A DNA stretch of 64,000 nt from Segatella copri (GCF_949820605.1 NZ_CATKVU010000006.1:1-64000), one strand, 5' to 3'. Shown: positions 9,191 to 18,603, counted from the stretch's first letter. Made by a program: numbers and translations. Notes: a model not told the origin generated them from the letters alone.

Positions 9191-9430
9191 TTACTCGTGA
9201 TAGATGATGTCGCAGTCCTCAACTTCTGTAGGCAGTCCGAAGAACGGATAATGGCTGAAGTAAGGTTCTGTGCACATGTCCTCGTTGTATCTTGGACTTA
9301 CTATCTCAATATTGTTCTTGCGCATGGCTTCGTCCACCATACGGATTTCCTCGTCTGTCAGTCCGCTTGCATCGCCATTGATGATGTAGCAGAGTGCCCA
9401 TGTAGGTATCGCTTCAATGCTTCTGTTCAT
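9191..9430 (-). CDS. Small acidic hypothetical protein of the ICE
   Basis: A 79-residue protein (MNRSIEAIPTWALCYIINGD at the start, ending DCDIIYHE). It has no signal peptide, membrane helix or known catalytic motif. The beginning, including the phrase GLTDEEIRMVDEAM, is one I associate with small conserved proteins of Bacteroidetes mobile elements. It lies 23 bases upstream of the pcfK-like gene in the same direction and is probably in its operon. Function unknown. Confidence 0.7.
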   Translation of the reverse strand: MNRSIEAIPTWALCYIINGDASGLTDEEIRMVDEAMRKNNIEIVSPRYNEDMCTEPYFSHYPFFGLPTEVEDCDIIYHE

Positions 9431-9442
9431 ATCGCTTGTACT

Positions 9443-9658
9443 TTAAAGTGTTAATAACCAAATGAATGTTCCAATCAGTACCACCATAGAAAGAATGGAA
9501 ATGATGATGCCGAAGATGAACTTCACAATTCCTAATATGACTTCACCGACCATGCAGAGAGCCATATATCCCAACCAAGCCACCAAAGTGATGAGGGTTG
9601 AGCCGACTGCGGAGAGTAATCTCCACCAAGTCTGTGTTATGTTGATGTTTGTTGTCAT
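9443..9658 (-). CDS. Small membrane protein of the ICE
   Basis: About 71 residues from the ATG at 9658, where a CAAGG sequence lies at ribosome-binding distance. An upstream ATG at 9736 would add 26 residues, but the extension MERQKGEETRTSLQ looks unrelated. The protein is strongly hydrophobic with two likely membrane helices: LLSAVGSTLITLVAWLGYMA, and the segment from VGEVILGIVKFIFG to the C terminus. It heads the minus-strand operon that includes the acidic small protein and the pcfK/pcfJ pair. Function unknown. Confidence 0.65.
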   Translation of the reverse strand: MTTNINITQTWWRLLSAVGSTLITLVAWLGYMALCMVGEVILGIVKFIFGIIISILSMVVLIGTFIWLLTL

Positions 9659-10117
9659 ATAGCCTTGAATTAAATTTATTTGCGGTTCCAGGAACTGAAG
9701 GGAAGTTCTCGTTTCTTCACCTTTTTGTCGCTCCATTTTCCGACATTTTTTTTTGCGTCTTCCTGTCGCATCGGTCGTTTCGTTTCAGGTGCCTTTCAAG
9801 GGCGGCGAGGCTGGAAATACAAGGTTTTTCGGAAAAATACTACCCAACGGTGTGGAGATTTTTTTGAAAACCGAAGGCTCGACCTTTTATTTCCAAAGCC
9901 CGCTGCCATACCTTTGCACCTGCACGATAACGGTTGATGCCAAAAGGAAAGACCATGTGGAGGAAAGAAAATCAGAGCGGCAAATGAAAATAGAAACTTC
10001 ACGGAAGTTTTTGGACTGCACGATTATCGCATACTCATTTCTGAGAAATGGATACAACGTCGTCTTACAAACGTCTTGAAAAATGGAAATCGCATACAAA
10101 AATGGCACAGCCATCAG

Positions 10118-10175
10118 AAAAATTCCGATGAAAGAAGAGTATGGCTTGTCCATGCTTCTTGCATCGGGTTTTCTC
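10118..10175. repeat. Weaker inverted repeat of the same series
   Basis: GAAAA and CCGATG followed by an AAGAAG block pair with CTTCTT, GCATCGG and TTTTC across small bulges. An inner ATGG/CCAT stem is also possible. A still weaker nested pair lies at 9809-9901. Confidence 0.5.
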
Positions 10176-10260
10176 CAAGGCTGTGCAGCCAAGCATGAAA
10201 GTGGTCGTTGAGGTTTACATCAATGACTTCTTTCTTGCGGTGGAGTATGCAAACAAAATG

Positions 10261-10342
10261 GTACGGCAAATCAAGGAATGGTGTTTCTTTTGATCGGTTA
10301 GCCTGCAACCGACAAAAAGAAACACTTTTCCTCATGCCGTAC
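10261..10342. repeat. Long imperfect inverted repeat in ICE terminal region
   Basis: Outer arms GTACGGCA (10261-10268) and TGCCGTAC (10335-10342) are perfect complements. Inner arms at 10281-10299 and 10307-10325 match at 17 of 19 positions around a 7-base loop. The whole could fold into a hairpin of about 36 bp with an internal bulge. Confidence 0.8.
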
Positions 10343-10348
10343 TACTGA

Positions 10349-10382
10349 GACATGAAAGGGTGGCGTGCCACTGTTTCATGTC
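10349..10382. repeat. Short nested hairpin next to the long inverted repeat
   Basis: GACATGAAA and TTTCATGTC are perfect complementary arms. Inside them GTGGC and GCCAC form a second stem. It begins 7 bases after the previous inverted repeat. Confidence 0.75.
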
Positions 10383-10445
10383 GTTTGGATTGTGCGATAA
10401 AAAATGGAACTGCGAGTTGTGGCTATAAAAATCAGCCGTTGTCAG

Positions 10446-10525
10446 CACGGCAAACAAAGAAAAGTCCTTGGCAGTATAGTCTTGAAGCATTTCAAGGCAT
10501 ACTGTCAAGGATTTTTCTTGCCGTG
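10446..10525. repeat. Second long imperfect inverted repeat in ICE terminal region
   Basis: The outer 8 bp (CACGGCAA / TTGCCGTG) are perfect. After a 5-base bulge, 19 positions pair with only two G-U type differences. An inner CTTGAA / TTCAAG stem closes the loop. The wobble-compatible differences suggest selection on an RNA fold read from the plus strand. Confidence 0.78.
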
Positions 10526-10791
10526 CCATAGTCGGAGGAAGTTAGTCTGAGGTATGAGGACTGTCTTTCTTCGACGACGGCTGACTTTTATACAAAACAC
10601 ACGAAAGAATGAGAATATGCAAACGAAATAGACAATTCAAAAAACAGGAACCATTGCCACATAAGTTTGAATGGATTGAAATGGAAATAGCAAAGAACAG
10701 AGAAGAATATGGTTTAATGAAAACAGATTTATCCAAGCAAAAAATCGAGGATAAAAAATCTTAAAACATTCTTTATCCCCGATTAAATATC

Positions 10792-10801
10792 GTACCTTTG
10801 C
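10792..10801. other. Candidate ICE attachment core, GTACCTTTGC
   Basis: The sequence fits GTANNTTTGC, the motif reported beside the crossover in CTnDOT target sites. It lies between the last element-like DNA and the first chromosomal gene. It also fits a Bacteroidetes promoter -7 box (TACCTTTG), and no -33 element is obvious. The call is tentative. Confidence 0.35.
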
Positions 10802-10975
10802 AACCGAAAGAGTTCTTTGGATGGTTATGCAAATCACAGCAGGATGCTACATTCTGTTTATTTCTAATTCGTAACCTCTTCTTTTTATGAGATAAAAACT
10901 TATCTCATTCTCAATTACTTATAAAAAAAACGTACTTTCATCATTATAAAGTGTCGTTTTCCTATATTTTTATTG

Positions 10976-10983
10976 TATCTTTG
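10976..10983 (+). promoter_or_regulatory. Promoter -7 box upstream of the SIMPL gene
   Basis: TATCTTTG matches TAnnTTTG and lies 75 bases before the start at 11058. No clear -33 TTTG is seen. Confidence 0.55.
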
Positions 10984-11057
10984 AAAACTCAAATTGCAAC
11001 TCAATCTGAGATAGAATGGAAACTCAATTTTAACAACTTAATAATGGAGGACTAATT

Positions 11058-11765
11058 ATGAACATCAATTCTGGTATTAAGCAAGCCGTGATTTTAACCA
11101 TCGGCATCATCATGCTTGGATTTTGTATCAAGTCGGGACTTGAAAGTGTGATTAGTAAAGACCGAAAGGTTGTAGTGAAAGGCCTTGCCGAAAAGGAGGT
11201 GGAGGCTGATAAGGTGACGTGGCCTATCGTTTCCAAGGAAATAGGCAATGACCTGCCTGAACTCTATCAAAAAATCAATGCCACCACGAGAACCATCAGA
11301 AACTTCCTGGTGGAGAATGGTGTTAAGGCTAATGAAATCAATGTGAATGCGCCTGTGGTCATCGACCTCAATGCTGAACGGTATGGCGAAAACCGACAGG
11401 GCTATCGTTATAACATTACTTCCATTATCACGGTTACATCGAAGAATGTGAAACTGGTCCGCAGTATCATTGCCCGTCAGGGTGATCTGCTTCAGAAGGG
11501 GGTTGCTATTGTGGATGGTGGTTACGAGAATCCGGTGAAGTATGAGTATGTTGCTTTCCGTCAGATGAAACCTAAGATGATGCAGGAGGCGATAGAGAAT
11601 GCTGAGCAGACTGCTACCCAGTTTGCTGAGAACAGCAAGAGCAAGATTGATAAAATCATGAATGCCGACCAGGGCCAGTTCTCTATTGAAGACCGCGATT
11701 CCAATACCCCATATATTAAAAAGGTAAGGGTTGTTACTACCGTTACTTATTCTTTGAAGGATTAG
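11058..11765 (+). CDS. SIMPL-domain (DUF541) periplasmic or membrane-anchored protein
   Basis: A 235-residue protein. An N-terminal hydrophobic segment (residues 9-27) serves as signal anchor. The SIMPL domain then starts at about residue 37 (DRKVVVKGLAEKEVEADKVTWPI) and runs to the end, with the repeating alpha/beta pattern and a C-terminal VRVVTTVTYSL strand. Members are oligomeric envelope proteins of unclear function. It is preceded by a good -7 box and by GGAGG at 11046-11050, an unusually strong Shine-Dalgarno-like sequence for this phylum. It is the first chromosomal-looking gene after the ICE. Confidence 0.88.
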   Translation: MNINSGIKQAVILTIGIIMLGFCIKSGLESVISKDRKVVVKGLAEKEVEADKVTWPIVSKEIGNDLPELYQKINATTRTIRNFLVENGVKANEINVNAPVVIDLNAERYGENRQGYRYNITSIITVTSKNVKLVRSIIARQGDLLQKGVAIVDGGYENPVKYEYVAFRQMKPKMMQEAIENAEQTATQFAENSKSKIDKIMNADQGQFSIEDRDSNTPYIKKVRVVTTVTYSLKD

Positions 11766-11803
11766 GAGTAGTGATTATTTATTATTAGTGATTAATTGTA
11801 ATA

Positions 11804-11837
11804 AGAGGGTGTGTTATAGCCTCATGGCATACCCTCT
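11804..11837. terminator. Hairpin downstream of the SIMPL gene
   Basis: AGAGGGT and ACCCTCT form the base of a 14-bp imperfect stem. It resembles the recurrent GAGGGTGTGTCAT-type hairpins found at 46284, 47153, 51829 and 53724. Confidence 0.55.
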
Positions 11838-11859
11838 CAAATTAAAACAACGAAAAACT

Positions 11860-12342
11860 ATGAAGAAAATTATATTAGCAGCTGTTTTATTTCTACCATT
11901 TCTTGTTTCTTGTACACAGAACAGGAAAGCACCTGCTGTTTCTCCTCAAACGACTGTAGGGAAGTCTGAGAAAACTGAAACTGCCAAGGTGCAATATCTC
12001 ACCACATCTGATTTCAGAAAAAAGATTATGGATTACGAGGCTCATCCGGATGAATGGGTATTCGCCGGTTCCCGTCCTGCCGTCATCGATTTCTACACCA
12101 CCTGGTGTGGTCCTTGCAAGATGATGGCTCCCGTAGTGGAATCTCTCGCCGAGAAATATGCCGGCAAGATAGATTTCTATAAGGTGGATATCGACCAGGA
12201 GTCCGAACTTGCTTCCGTCTTCGGCATCCGCAGCATTCCTACTTTCCTCTTCATCCCAGTGAAAGGCAAACCATCTGTGCAGATGGGTGCTATGCAAAAG
12301 GAGGATTTCGAAGAACTGATTGGTAAAATTAAAACAAAATGA
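11860..12342 (+). CDS. Thioredoxin-like lipoprotein
   Basis: A 160-residue protein with a lipoprotein signal (MKKIILAAVLFLPFLVSCTQ). A linker and a complete thioredoxin domain follow, with the active site DFYTTWCGPCKMMAPVVESL (WCGPC) and the cis-Pro loop FGIRSIPTFLF. It would work in the periplasm as a thiol-disulfide or chaperone-type thioredoxin. The ATG at 11860 is chosen over 11788 because it gives a proper signal peptide. The upstream 24 codons cross a hairpin. Confidence 0.9.
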   Translation: MKKIILAAVLFLPFLVSCTQNRKAPAVSPQTTVGKSEKTETAKVQYLTTSDFRKKIMDYEAHPDEWVFAGSRPAVIDFYTTWCGPCKMMAPVVESLAEKYAGKIDFYKVDIDQESELASVFGIRSIPTFLFIPVKGKPSVQMGAMQKEDFEELIGKIKTK

Positions 12343-12387
12343 CAATTTGGTAGCATCTCAAATTTCCATGCCTCTCCTTACCTATAT

Positions 12388-12441
12388 GTAGGTATTTTCG
12401 GGCGAATACCTACTTTTAATGATGCCCGAAATTTGGAGATT
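12388..12441 (+). terminator. Hairpin with loop complementary to downstream sequence, between trx and eno
   Basis: GTAGGTATT (12388-12396) and AATACCTAC (12405-12413) form a perfect 9-bp stem followed by TTTT, a plausible terminator. Its loop contains TTCGGGC, which is fully complementary to GCCCGAA at 12424-12430, so a pseudoknot or an alternative stem is possible. Flanking ATCTCAAATTT and AAATTTGGAGAT pair as well. Confidence 0.6.
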
Positions 12442-12463
12442 TGTCAGATAATACCTAAATTTG
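12432..12463 (+). promoter_or_regulatory. Enolase promoter
   Basis: A -33 TTTG at 12432-12435 lies 20 bases before a -7 box TAAATTTG at 12456-12463, which fits the Bacteroidetes consensus. Initiation would fall near 12470, leaving a leader of about 40 bases before eno. Confidence 0.65.
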
Positions 12464-12492
12464 CACTCGGAAAAAATGTTTAATGTAATTAA

Positions 12493-13815
<1,323 letters not shown>

Positions 13816-13903
13816 GAATGATGATATGAAATTGGAAAACACCAATTTCACCATAACATACACATTTTATAAAAATAGAATAGATCAGATACGAAATAGA
13901 TGG

Positions 13904-13939
13904 GCATGGATGACCGTGATGGTTGTCCATGCTTTTTTT
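13904..13939 (+). terminator. Enolase terminator
   Basis: GCATGGA (13904-13910) pairs with TCCATGC (13926-13932) and is followed by seven T residues. The loop contains a further ACC/GGT pairing. Confidence 0.8.
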
Positions 13940-14002
13940 CTTCTATGATGTATCTGCATCTTCATGTGTTTAACTGGATAACTTCGATATATTATATTGA
14001 TT

Positions 14003-14749
14003 ATGACAAACGTATTGATTAGTGCTGCCGGGCTTTGCGGTGCCACGATTATAGGTGCCATTTTGGGATTCTTCGTCAAGGAGTTGCCTCACAAATGGAA
14101 CGACGCCGTATTGGGATATTGTGCCGGAATCATGCTGGCAGCTTCCACGTTGGGACTGATAGTGCCAGCCTTCGAACAGACCAGGCTTTGGTGGCTGGTA
14201 GTAATCGGCGTGATGGCAGGAGCCTTGTTTCTGAACGTGCTCGATCTGGTGACTCCCCATCTTCATCGTATCACGGGACTAGATCCCGAGGAGCATCGCA
14301 ACAATGCCAGGCTCAGTCATGTGATGCTTTTCGTGATGGCGATAGCCCTACATAAACTGCCCGAAGGCATGGCTGCTGGAGTGAGTGTCTGTTCATCAGA
14401 AGGCGCAACGGAGTGGGGCGTTTCCTTCGGTATCGCCCTGCAGAACATCCCTGAGGGTATGGTGATTATTGCTCCTTTGATGATGGCAGGTGTTACAGCA
14501 GTCCGTACCTTCTTCATTTCCATCTTCATCGCCCTGCTCGAAGTGGTAGGCATTCTGTTGGGTTTCGGTTTGGGCTCAGCCTCTACCACCTTCCTCCCCG
14601 TGATGCTGGGCTTTGCCGGTGGCGCCATGCTCTATGTAACGAGCGATGAGATGATTCCAGAAACCCATGCCCATGGCTTCCAGAAACAAGCCACCTACGC
14701 TCTTCTCCTGGGTTTCATCACCTTTGTATTGATGGAGAAATGTGTATGA
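14003..14749 (+). CDS. ZIP-family divalent metal transporter
   Basis: About 248 residues with eight likely membrane helices. The signature helices IV and V carry ALHKLPEGMAAG and ALQNIPEGMVI, the metal-binding histidine motifs of the ZIP family (ZupT-like). The family imports Zn2+ and related metals, but the exact ion cannot be told from sequence. The ATG at 14003 is chosen; a TTG six bases upstream is the only alternative. The cytoplasmic loop between helices III and IV is short (TPHLHRITGLDPEEH). The gene stands alone between the enolase and GSIII terminators. Confidence 0.9.
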   Translation: MTNVLISAAGLCGATIIGAILGFFVKELPHKWNDAVLGYCAGIMLAASTLGLIVPAFEQTRLWWLVVIGVMAGALFLNVLDLVTPHLHRITGLDPEEHRNNARLSHVMLFVMAIALHKLPEGMAAGVSVCSSEGATEWGVSFGIALQNIPEGMVIIAPLMMAGVTAVRTFFISIFIALLEVVGILLGFGLGSASTTFLPVMLGFAGGAMLYVTSDEMIPETHAHGFQKQATYALLLGFITFVLMEKCV

Positions 14750-14780
14750 TTAGATTCTGATACCGAGGCAGGTAGTATAT

Positions 14781-14817
14781 CCTAAATACAGAGTGTACTT
14801 AGGTGTAGGCTTTTTTT
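14781..14817 (+). terminator. Terminator of the ZIP transporter gene
   Basis: CCTAAATACA and TGTACTTAGG form a 10-bp stem with one mismatch and a 3-base loop. A T7 run follows within 15 bases. Confidence 0.65.
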
Positions 14818-14823
14818 GGAAAC

Positions 14824-14859
14824 AAAAAAGCGGAGCGTGATTTCACAACCACACTCCGC
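14824..14859 (-). terminator. Terminator of the GSIII-dap operon
   Basis: On the minus strand a 10-bp stem (GCGGAGTGTG / CACGCTCCGC, one G-U) is followed by TTTTTTG. It lies 130 bases after the GSIII stop. Confidence 0.75.
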
Positions 14860-14989
14860 GCAAACTTAAACAACCAATAAAAGAAATAGATTGATCGTTC
14901 AATTGTTATATCTGATGAAGAGTAGCTCTTGTTAGAGCTTTGTTTTTTTATCTGTCAGAAATATGTCTTATGTTGGAAGACATTGCTGA

Positions 14990-17179
14990 TTAGCGGATGA
15001 ACAGGAGTTCACGATACTTAGGCAAGGTCCAGAGCTCATCGGCTACAGCCAACTCCAACTTGTCAATCTGATAACGGATCTCCTCCATCTTTGGAGCTAC
15101 CGTGTCATGATAAGCTATCGCCTTATCGTGCTCATTCTCAATCTTGTTGGCAACCTTGCGGGCATTTACCAACTCCTCAACACCTGTCTCGATGATCTGA
15201 GTGCGCTCAGCAATCTTCTTGATAATCTTGATGTTGCGGGCTGTCAACTTCTTGCCTTCCTCGTCGCCGAAGATATCAATCATGTTCTCCACATTCTTAG
15301 CCAACTGGCTCTGATAGTGAGTAGCCACAGGGATGATGTGGTTCATGCTCAAGTCGCCCATTACACGAGCCTCAATCTGAATCTTCTTGGTGTAGGTCTC
15401 CCATTTCACCTCGTTACGAGCTTCCAACTCGTTCTTCTTCATGACGCCCATATCTTCGAACATCTTGATAGAGGCAGGGTCGAGATAACGCTCGAAAATC
15501 TTAGGACAGCTCTTCTCGCAGTCCAGACCACGCTTAGCTGCTTCCTCTACCCACTCATCTGAGTAACCATTGCCGTCGAAACGGATTGGCTTGCAGGTCT
15601 TCAAATCCTGACGAACGATGTCGATGATGGCAGATGTCTTATCCTCACCCTTGGCAATCAACTCATCCACACGCTTCTTGAAGTCGGTCAAAGCCTCGGC
15701 TACAGCTGTGTTCAATACGATCATTGCTGATGCACAGTTAGCCTCAGAACCTACGGCACGGAACTCGAAACGGTTACCGGTGAAGGCGAATGGTGATGTA
15801 CGGTTACGGTCAGTGTTATCAATCATCAACTCCGGAATCTCAGGGATATCCAACTTCATGCCCTGCTTGCCAGCTACGGTGAAGAGATCCTTCTTGTCGG
15901 CTTTCTCAATGTGCTCGAGAAGGTCGGTCAACTGTTTGCCGAGGAATGAAGAGATGATTGCTGGAGGTGCCTCGTTGGCGCCCAGACGATGCGCATTGGT
16001 AGCACTCATGATAGAAGCTTTAAGCAAACCGTTGTGCTTGTATACACCCATCAAAGTCTCCGTGATGAAGACTACGAAACGGAGGTTATCCTCTGGTGTC
16101 TTGCCAGGACCATGAAGCAGAATGCCTGTATCTGTAGCGAGACTCCAGTTGTTGTGCTTACCGGAACCGTTGATGCCTGCGAATGGCTTCTCATGGAGAA
16201 GTACGCGGAAACCGTGATGGCGAGCTACCTTCTTCATCAAACTCATCAGGAGCATGTTGTGGTCAACGGCAAGGTTGGTCTCCTCGAAGATAGGTGCCAA
16301 CTCAAACTGGTTTGGTGCAACCTCGTTGTGACGTGTCTTGCAAGGAATACCGAGTTCAAGAGCCTGGATTTCCAAATCCTTCATGAATGCCTGAACACGC
16401 TCAGGAATGGCGCCGAAGTAGTGGTCGTCCATCTGCTGGTTCTTGGCAGAATCATGACCCATCAGCGTGCGGCCTGTCAGCATCAGGTCAGGACGTGCTG
16501 CATACAAGCTTTCATCTACCAGGAAGTACTCCTGTTCCCAACCGAGATTGGAAATAACTTTCTTGACATCAGGGTTGAAGTAGTGGCAAACATCTGTAGC
16601 AGCTACGTTTACAGCGTGCAATGCACGGAGCAATGGAGCTTTATAGTCGAGAGCCTCACCTGTGTAAGAGATGAAGACGGTAGGGATACAGAGTGTATCG
16701 TCGATGATAAATACAGGAGATGTTGGGTCCCATGCAGAATAACCGCGAGCCTCGAAGGTTGAGCGGATACCGCCAGATGGGAAAGATGATGCATCAGGCT
16801 CCTGCTGAACGAGCAACTTGCCTGAAAATTCCTCAATCATACCACCCTTGCCATCATGCTCGATGAAGGCATCGTGCTTTTCTGCAGTACCTTCTGTCAA
16901 TGGCTGGAACCAGTGAGTGTAGTGGGTTACGCCATTCTCGTCAGCCCACTGCTTGATGCCTTTGGCTACGGCGTTGGCGATGTTACGGTCGAGACGTGCT
17001 CCGTTGTCGATGACATCTACCAGTTTCTCATAGACATCTGCAGGGAGATACTTGTACATCTTCTGTCGGTTGAATACCTTCTTTCCGAAGAATTCACTTG
17101 GTCGCTCGCTAGGAGCGGTTACCTCAACAGGCTTTCTCTTGGAAGCCTCTGAAACAGCTTCAAATCTTAAGTTGCTCAT
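14990..17179 (-). CDS. glnN: Type III glutamine synthetase
   Basis: A 729-residue enzyme that makes glutamine from glutamate, ammonia and ATP in the cytoplasm. The length and the order of conserved blocks are those of GSIII, not GSI or GSII: SSFPSGGIRSTFEARGYSAW, EQEYFLVDESLYAARPDL, HNEVAPNQFELAPIFEETN, GINGSGKHNNWSL, and NRTSPFAFTGNRFEFRAVGS. GSIII is the usual form in Bacteroidales. It is the third gene of a minus-strand run dapF, dapL, glnN, with 37 bases to dapL. Linking nitrogen assimilation to diaminopimelate synthesis is sensible because dapL uses glutamate as amino donor. The gene symbol is used by analogy. Confidence 0.96.
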   Translation of the reverse strand: MSNLRFEAVSEASKRKPVEVTAPSERPSEFFGKKVFNRQKMYKYLPADVYEKLVDVIDNGARLDRNIANAVAKGIKQWADENGVTHYTHWFQPLTEGTAEKHDAFIEHDGKGGMIEEFSGKLLVQQEPDASSFPSGGIRSTFEARGYSAWDPTSPVFIIDDTLCIPTVFISYTGEALDYKAPLLRALHAVNVAATDVCHYFNPDVKKVISNLGWEQEYFLVDESLYAARPDLMLTGRTLMGHDSAKNQQMDDHYFGAIPERVQAFMKDLEIQALELGIPCKTRHNEVAPNQFELAPIFEETNLAVDHNMLLMSLMKKVARHHGFRVLLHEKPFAGINGSGKHNNWSLATDTGILLHGPGKTPEDNLRFVVFITETLMGVYKHNGLLKASIMSATNAHRLGANEAPPAIISSFLGKQLTDLLEHIEKADKKDLFTVAGKQGMKLDIPEIPELMIDNTDRNRTSPFAFTGNRFEFRAVGSEANCASAMIVLNTAVAEALTDFKKRVDELIAKGEDKTSAIIDIVRQDLKTCKPIRFDGNGYSDEWVEEAAKRGLDCEKSCPKIFERYLDPASIKMFEDMGVMKKNELEARNEVKWETYTKKIQIEARVMGDLSMNHIIPVATHYQSQLAKNVENMIDIFGDEEGKKLTARNIKIIKKIAERTQIIETGVEELVNARKVANKIENEHDKAIAYHDTVAPKMEEIRYQIDKLELAVADELWTLPKYRELLFIR

Positions 17180-17216
17180 ACCTTATATAATTTAATGTTT
17201 AATGTTCAATGTTGAA

Positions 17217-18449
17217 TTATTTTCCCAGCCATTTGGCTATTCTCTCCATGGCTTCCTTGCAGTCCTCATGCTCGCCAAAGGCGGTGAGTCGGATGTAGCC
17301 TTCGCCCGATGGACCGAAGCCAACACCAGGGGTGCAGACTACACTGGCACCATAAAGCATCTCTTCGAAGAATTTCCAGCTAGGTGTATTGTTTGGCGTC
17401 TTCACCCAGAGATAAGGTGCATTCTCGCCGCCATATACTCTCAAGCCGAGTTTCTGGAGTTCTGCTCTCATGAAGTGGGCATTCTCCATATAGTAATTGA
17501 TGGTTGCCTTCACCTGTTCCTTACCCTCAGGGGTGTAGATGGCTTCGGCAGCACGCTGGCTGATATAGCTTGTACCATTAAACTTGGTGCACTGGCGGCG
17601 GTCCCAGATAGGATTCAATGCCACTTCCTCACCTGCCAATGTCTTTGCCTTCAACTCTTTAGGAACGATGGTGTAACCACAACGCACACCGGTGAATCCG
17701 GCAGTCTTCGAATAACTGTGGAATTCTATCGCTACCTTTCTGGCTCCACGAATCTCGTAGATAGAATGAGGAATTTCCGGGTCAGTGATATATGCCTCGT
17801 AGGCTGCATCATAGAGGATGATGCTTTCGTTCTTGATAGCGTAATTTACCCATTTTCTGAGTTCCTCTTTCGAGATAACCGTACCCGTAGGGTTGTTTGG
17901 ATAACAGAGATAAATCATGTCCACACGGTGGTCTGGAATCTGAGGGATGAAGTCGTCGCTCTCATCACAAGGCATGTAGGTTACATTGCTCCACTTGCCG
18001 TTCTCGAAGATTCCCGCTCTACCTATCATCACGTTAGAGTCTATATAAACCGGATAAATCGGGTCGGTAACGCCGATGTTGTTATCCCATCTCAAAATCT
18101 CCTGGATATTTCCTGTATCACTCTTGGCTCCATCGTTTACGAATACCTCGTTGGCGTCGAGATGAATGCCACGTGGCAGAAAGTCGTTCTTGATGATAGC
18201 CTCGCGGAGGAAGTCGTAGCCTCGCTCCGGACCGTAGCCTCTGAAGGAAGCCTGCTCAGCCATCTCGTCTACAGCCTTGTGCATCGCCTTAATGACGGCA
18301 GGGCAGAGAGGCTGGGTTACGTCACCGATGCCCAAACTGATTACACGCTGCTTTGGATGTGCAATCTTGTAGGCGTTCACCTTCTTTGCGATGTCGGCAA
18401 ACAAGTAGTTGTTGGCCAACTTCAGGAAATGTTCATTAACTAATGCCAT
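17217..18449 (-). CDS. dapL: LL-diaminopimelate aminotransferase
   Basis: A 410-residue class I/II PLP aminotransferase that converts tetrahydrodipicolinate plus glutamate directly to LL-diaminopimelate, in the lysine and peptidoglycan pathway. Features: ISLGIGDVTQPLCPAVIKAM at the N terminus, YLCYPNNPTGTV, YDAAYEAYI, and the PLP-lysine motif FHSYSKTAGFTGVRCGY. The length and motifs match DapL rather than generic aspartate aminotransferase. It lies between dapF (upstream) and glnN. The next enzyme, dapF, is in the same operon, which supports the assignment. Confidence 0.96.
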   Translation of the reverse strand: MALVNEHFLKLANNYLFADIAKKVNAYKIAHPKQRVISLGIGDVTQPLCPAVIKAMHKAVDEMAEQASFRGYGPERGYDFLREAIIKNDFLPRGIHLDANEVFVNDGAKSDTGNIQEILRWDNNIGVTDPIYPVYIDSNVMIGRAGIFENGKWSNVTYMPCDESDDFIPQIPDHRVDMIYLCYPNNPTGTVISKEELRKWVNYAIKNESIILYDAAYEAYITDPEIPHSIYEIRGARKVAIEFHSYSKTAGFTGVRCGYTIVPKELKAKTLAGEEVALNPIWDRRQCTKFNGTSYISQRAAEAIYTPEGKEQVKATINYYMENAHFMRAELQKLGLRVYGGENAPYLWVKTPNNTPSWKFFEEMLYGASVVCTPGVGFGPSGEGYIRLTAFGEHEDCKEAMERIAKWLGK

Positions 18450-18520
18450 ATTTTGTTTCTCCTTTTATTTACGGTCATTATCGACCATTTGTTATTTAAG
18501 TTTGCGTTCTCTTTTTAAAA

Positions 18521-18596
18521 TGTTGAGTGTTGAGTGTTGAGTGTTGACTTGGTGGGTACAGCTAAATTCAACATTCAACATTCCACATTCAACACT
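18521..18596. repeat. Heptanucleotide repeat cluster between dapF and dapL
   Basis: Four tandem copies of a GTTGAGT-like heptamer are followed about 25 bases later by several AACATTC-type copies in the opposite sense. The two halves can pair as a long imperfect hairpin. Related ATGTTCAATG-type DNA lies between dapL and glnN (17187-17216). Confidence 0.65.
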
Positions 18597-18603
18597 CCCT
18601 ATA

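Larger units (their letters stand above)
1..10801. mobile_element. Terminal segment of a CTnDOT-type integrative conjugative element
   Basis: Seen: a continuous run of genes recognisable as traI to traQ of Bacteroidetes conjugative transposons, then a lysozyme, then convergent PcfJ-like and PcfK-like genes and two small genes. After 9.7 kb coding stops and about 1.3 kb of hairpin-rich non-coding DNA follows before ordinary chromosomal genes (SIMPL protein, enolase). Known: CTnDOT-family elements carry their transfer genes in this order and integrate at sites containing GTANNTTTGC. Inferred: the element enters from beyond the left edge and ends near 10792-10801. The right boundary is uncertain because the same motif also resembles a Bacteroidetes promoter -7 box. 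Confidence 0.75.
9737..11057. other. Hairpin-rich non-coding end of the ICE and junction to the chromosome
   Basis: No convincing gene is visible in about 1.3 kb. 9809-10525 holds a run of imperfect inverted repeats (listed separately). 10560-10790 is AT-rich with nothing recognisable. A GTACCTTTGC motif lies at 10792-10801 and a promoter -7 box at 10976-10983. Short open frames here read through the inverted repeats and look spurious. Confidence 0.6.

Noticed and set aside
9887..10335. Two overlapping minus-strand open frames of 101 and 73 residues
   Set aside because: They run through the imperfect inverted repeats, have no promoter or ribosome binding site, and their composition is not protein-like. 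I cannot exclude a small gene.
17202..18443. 413-residue plus-strand open frame opposite dapL
   Set aside because: Antisense shadow of a strongly recognisable enzyme; rich in Cys, His and Val as expected for a reverse-strand reading.
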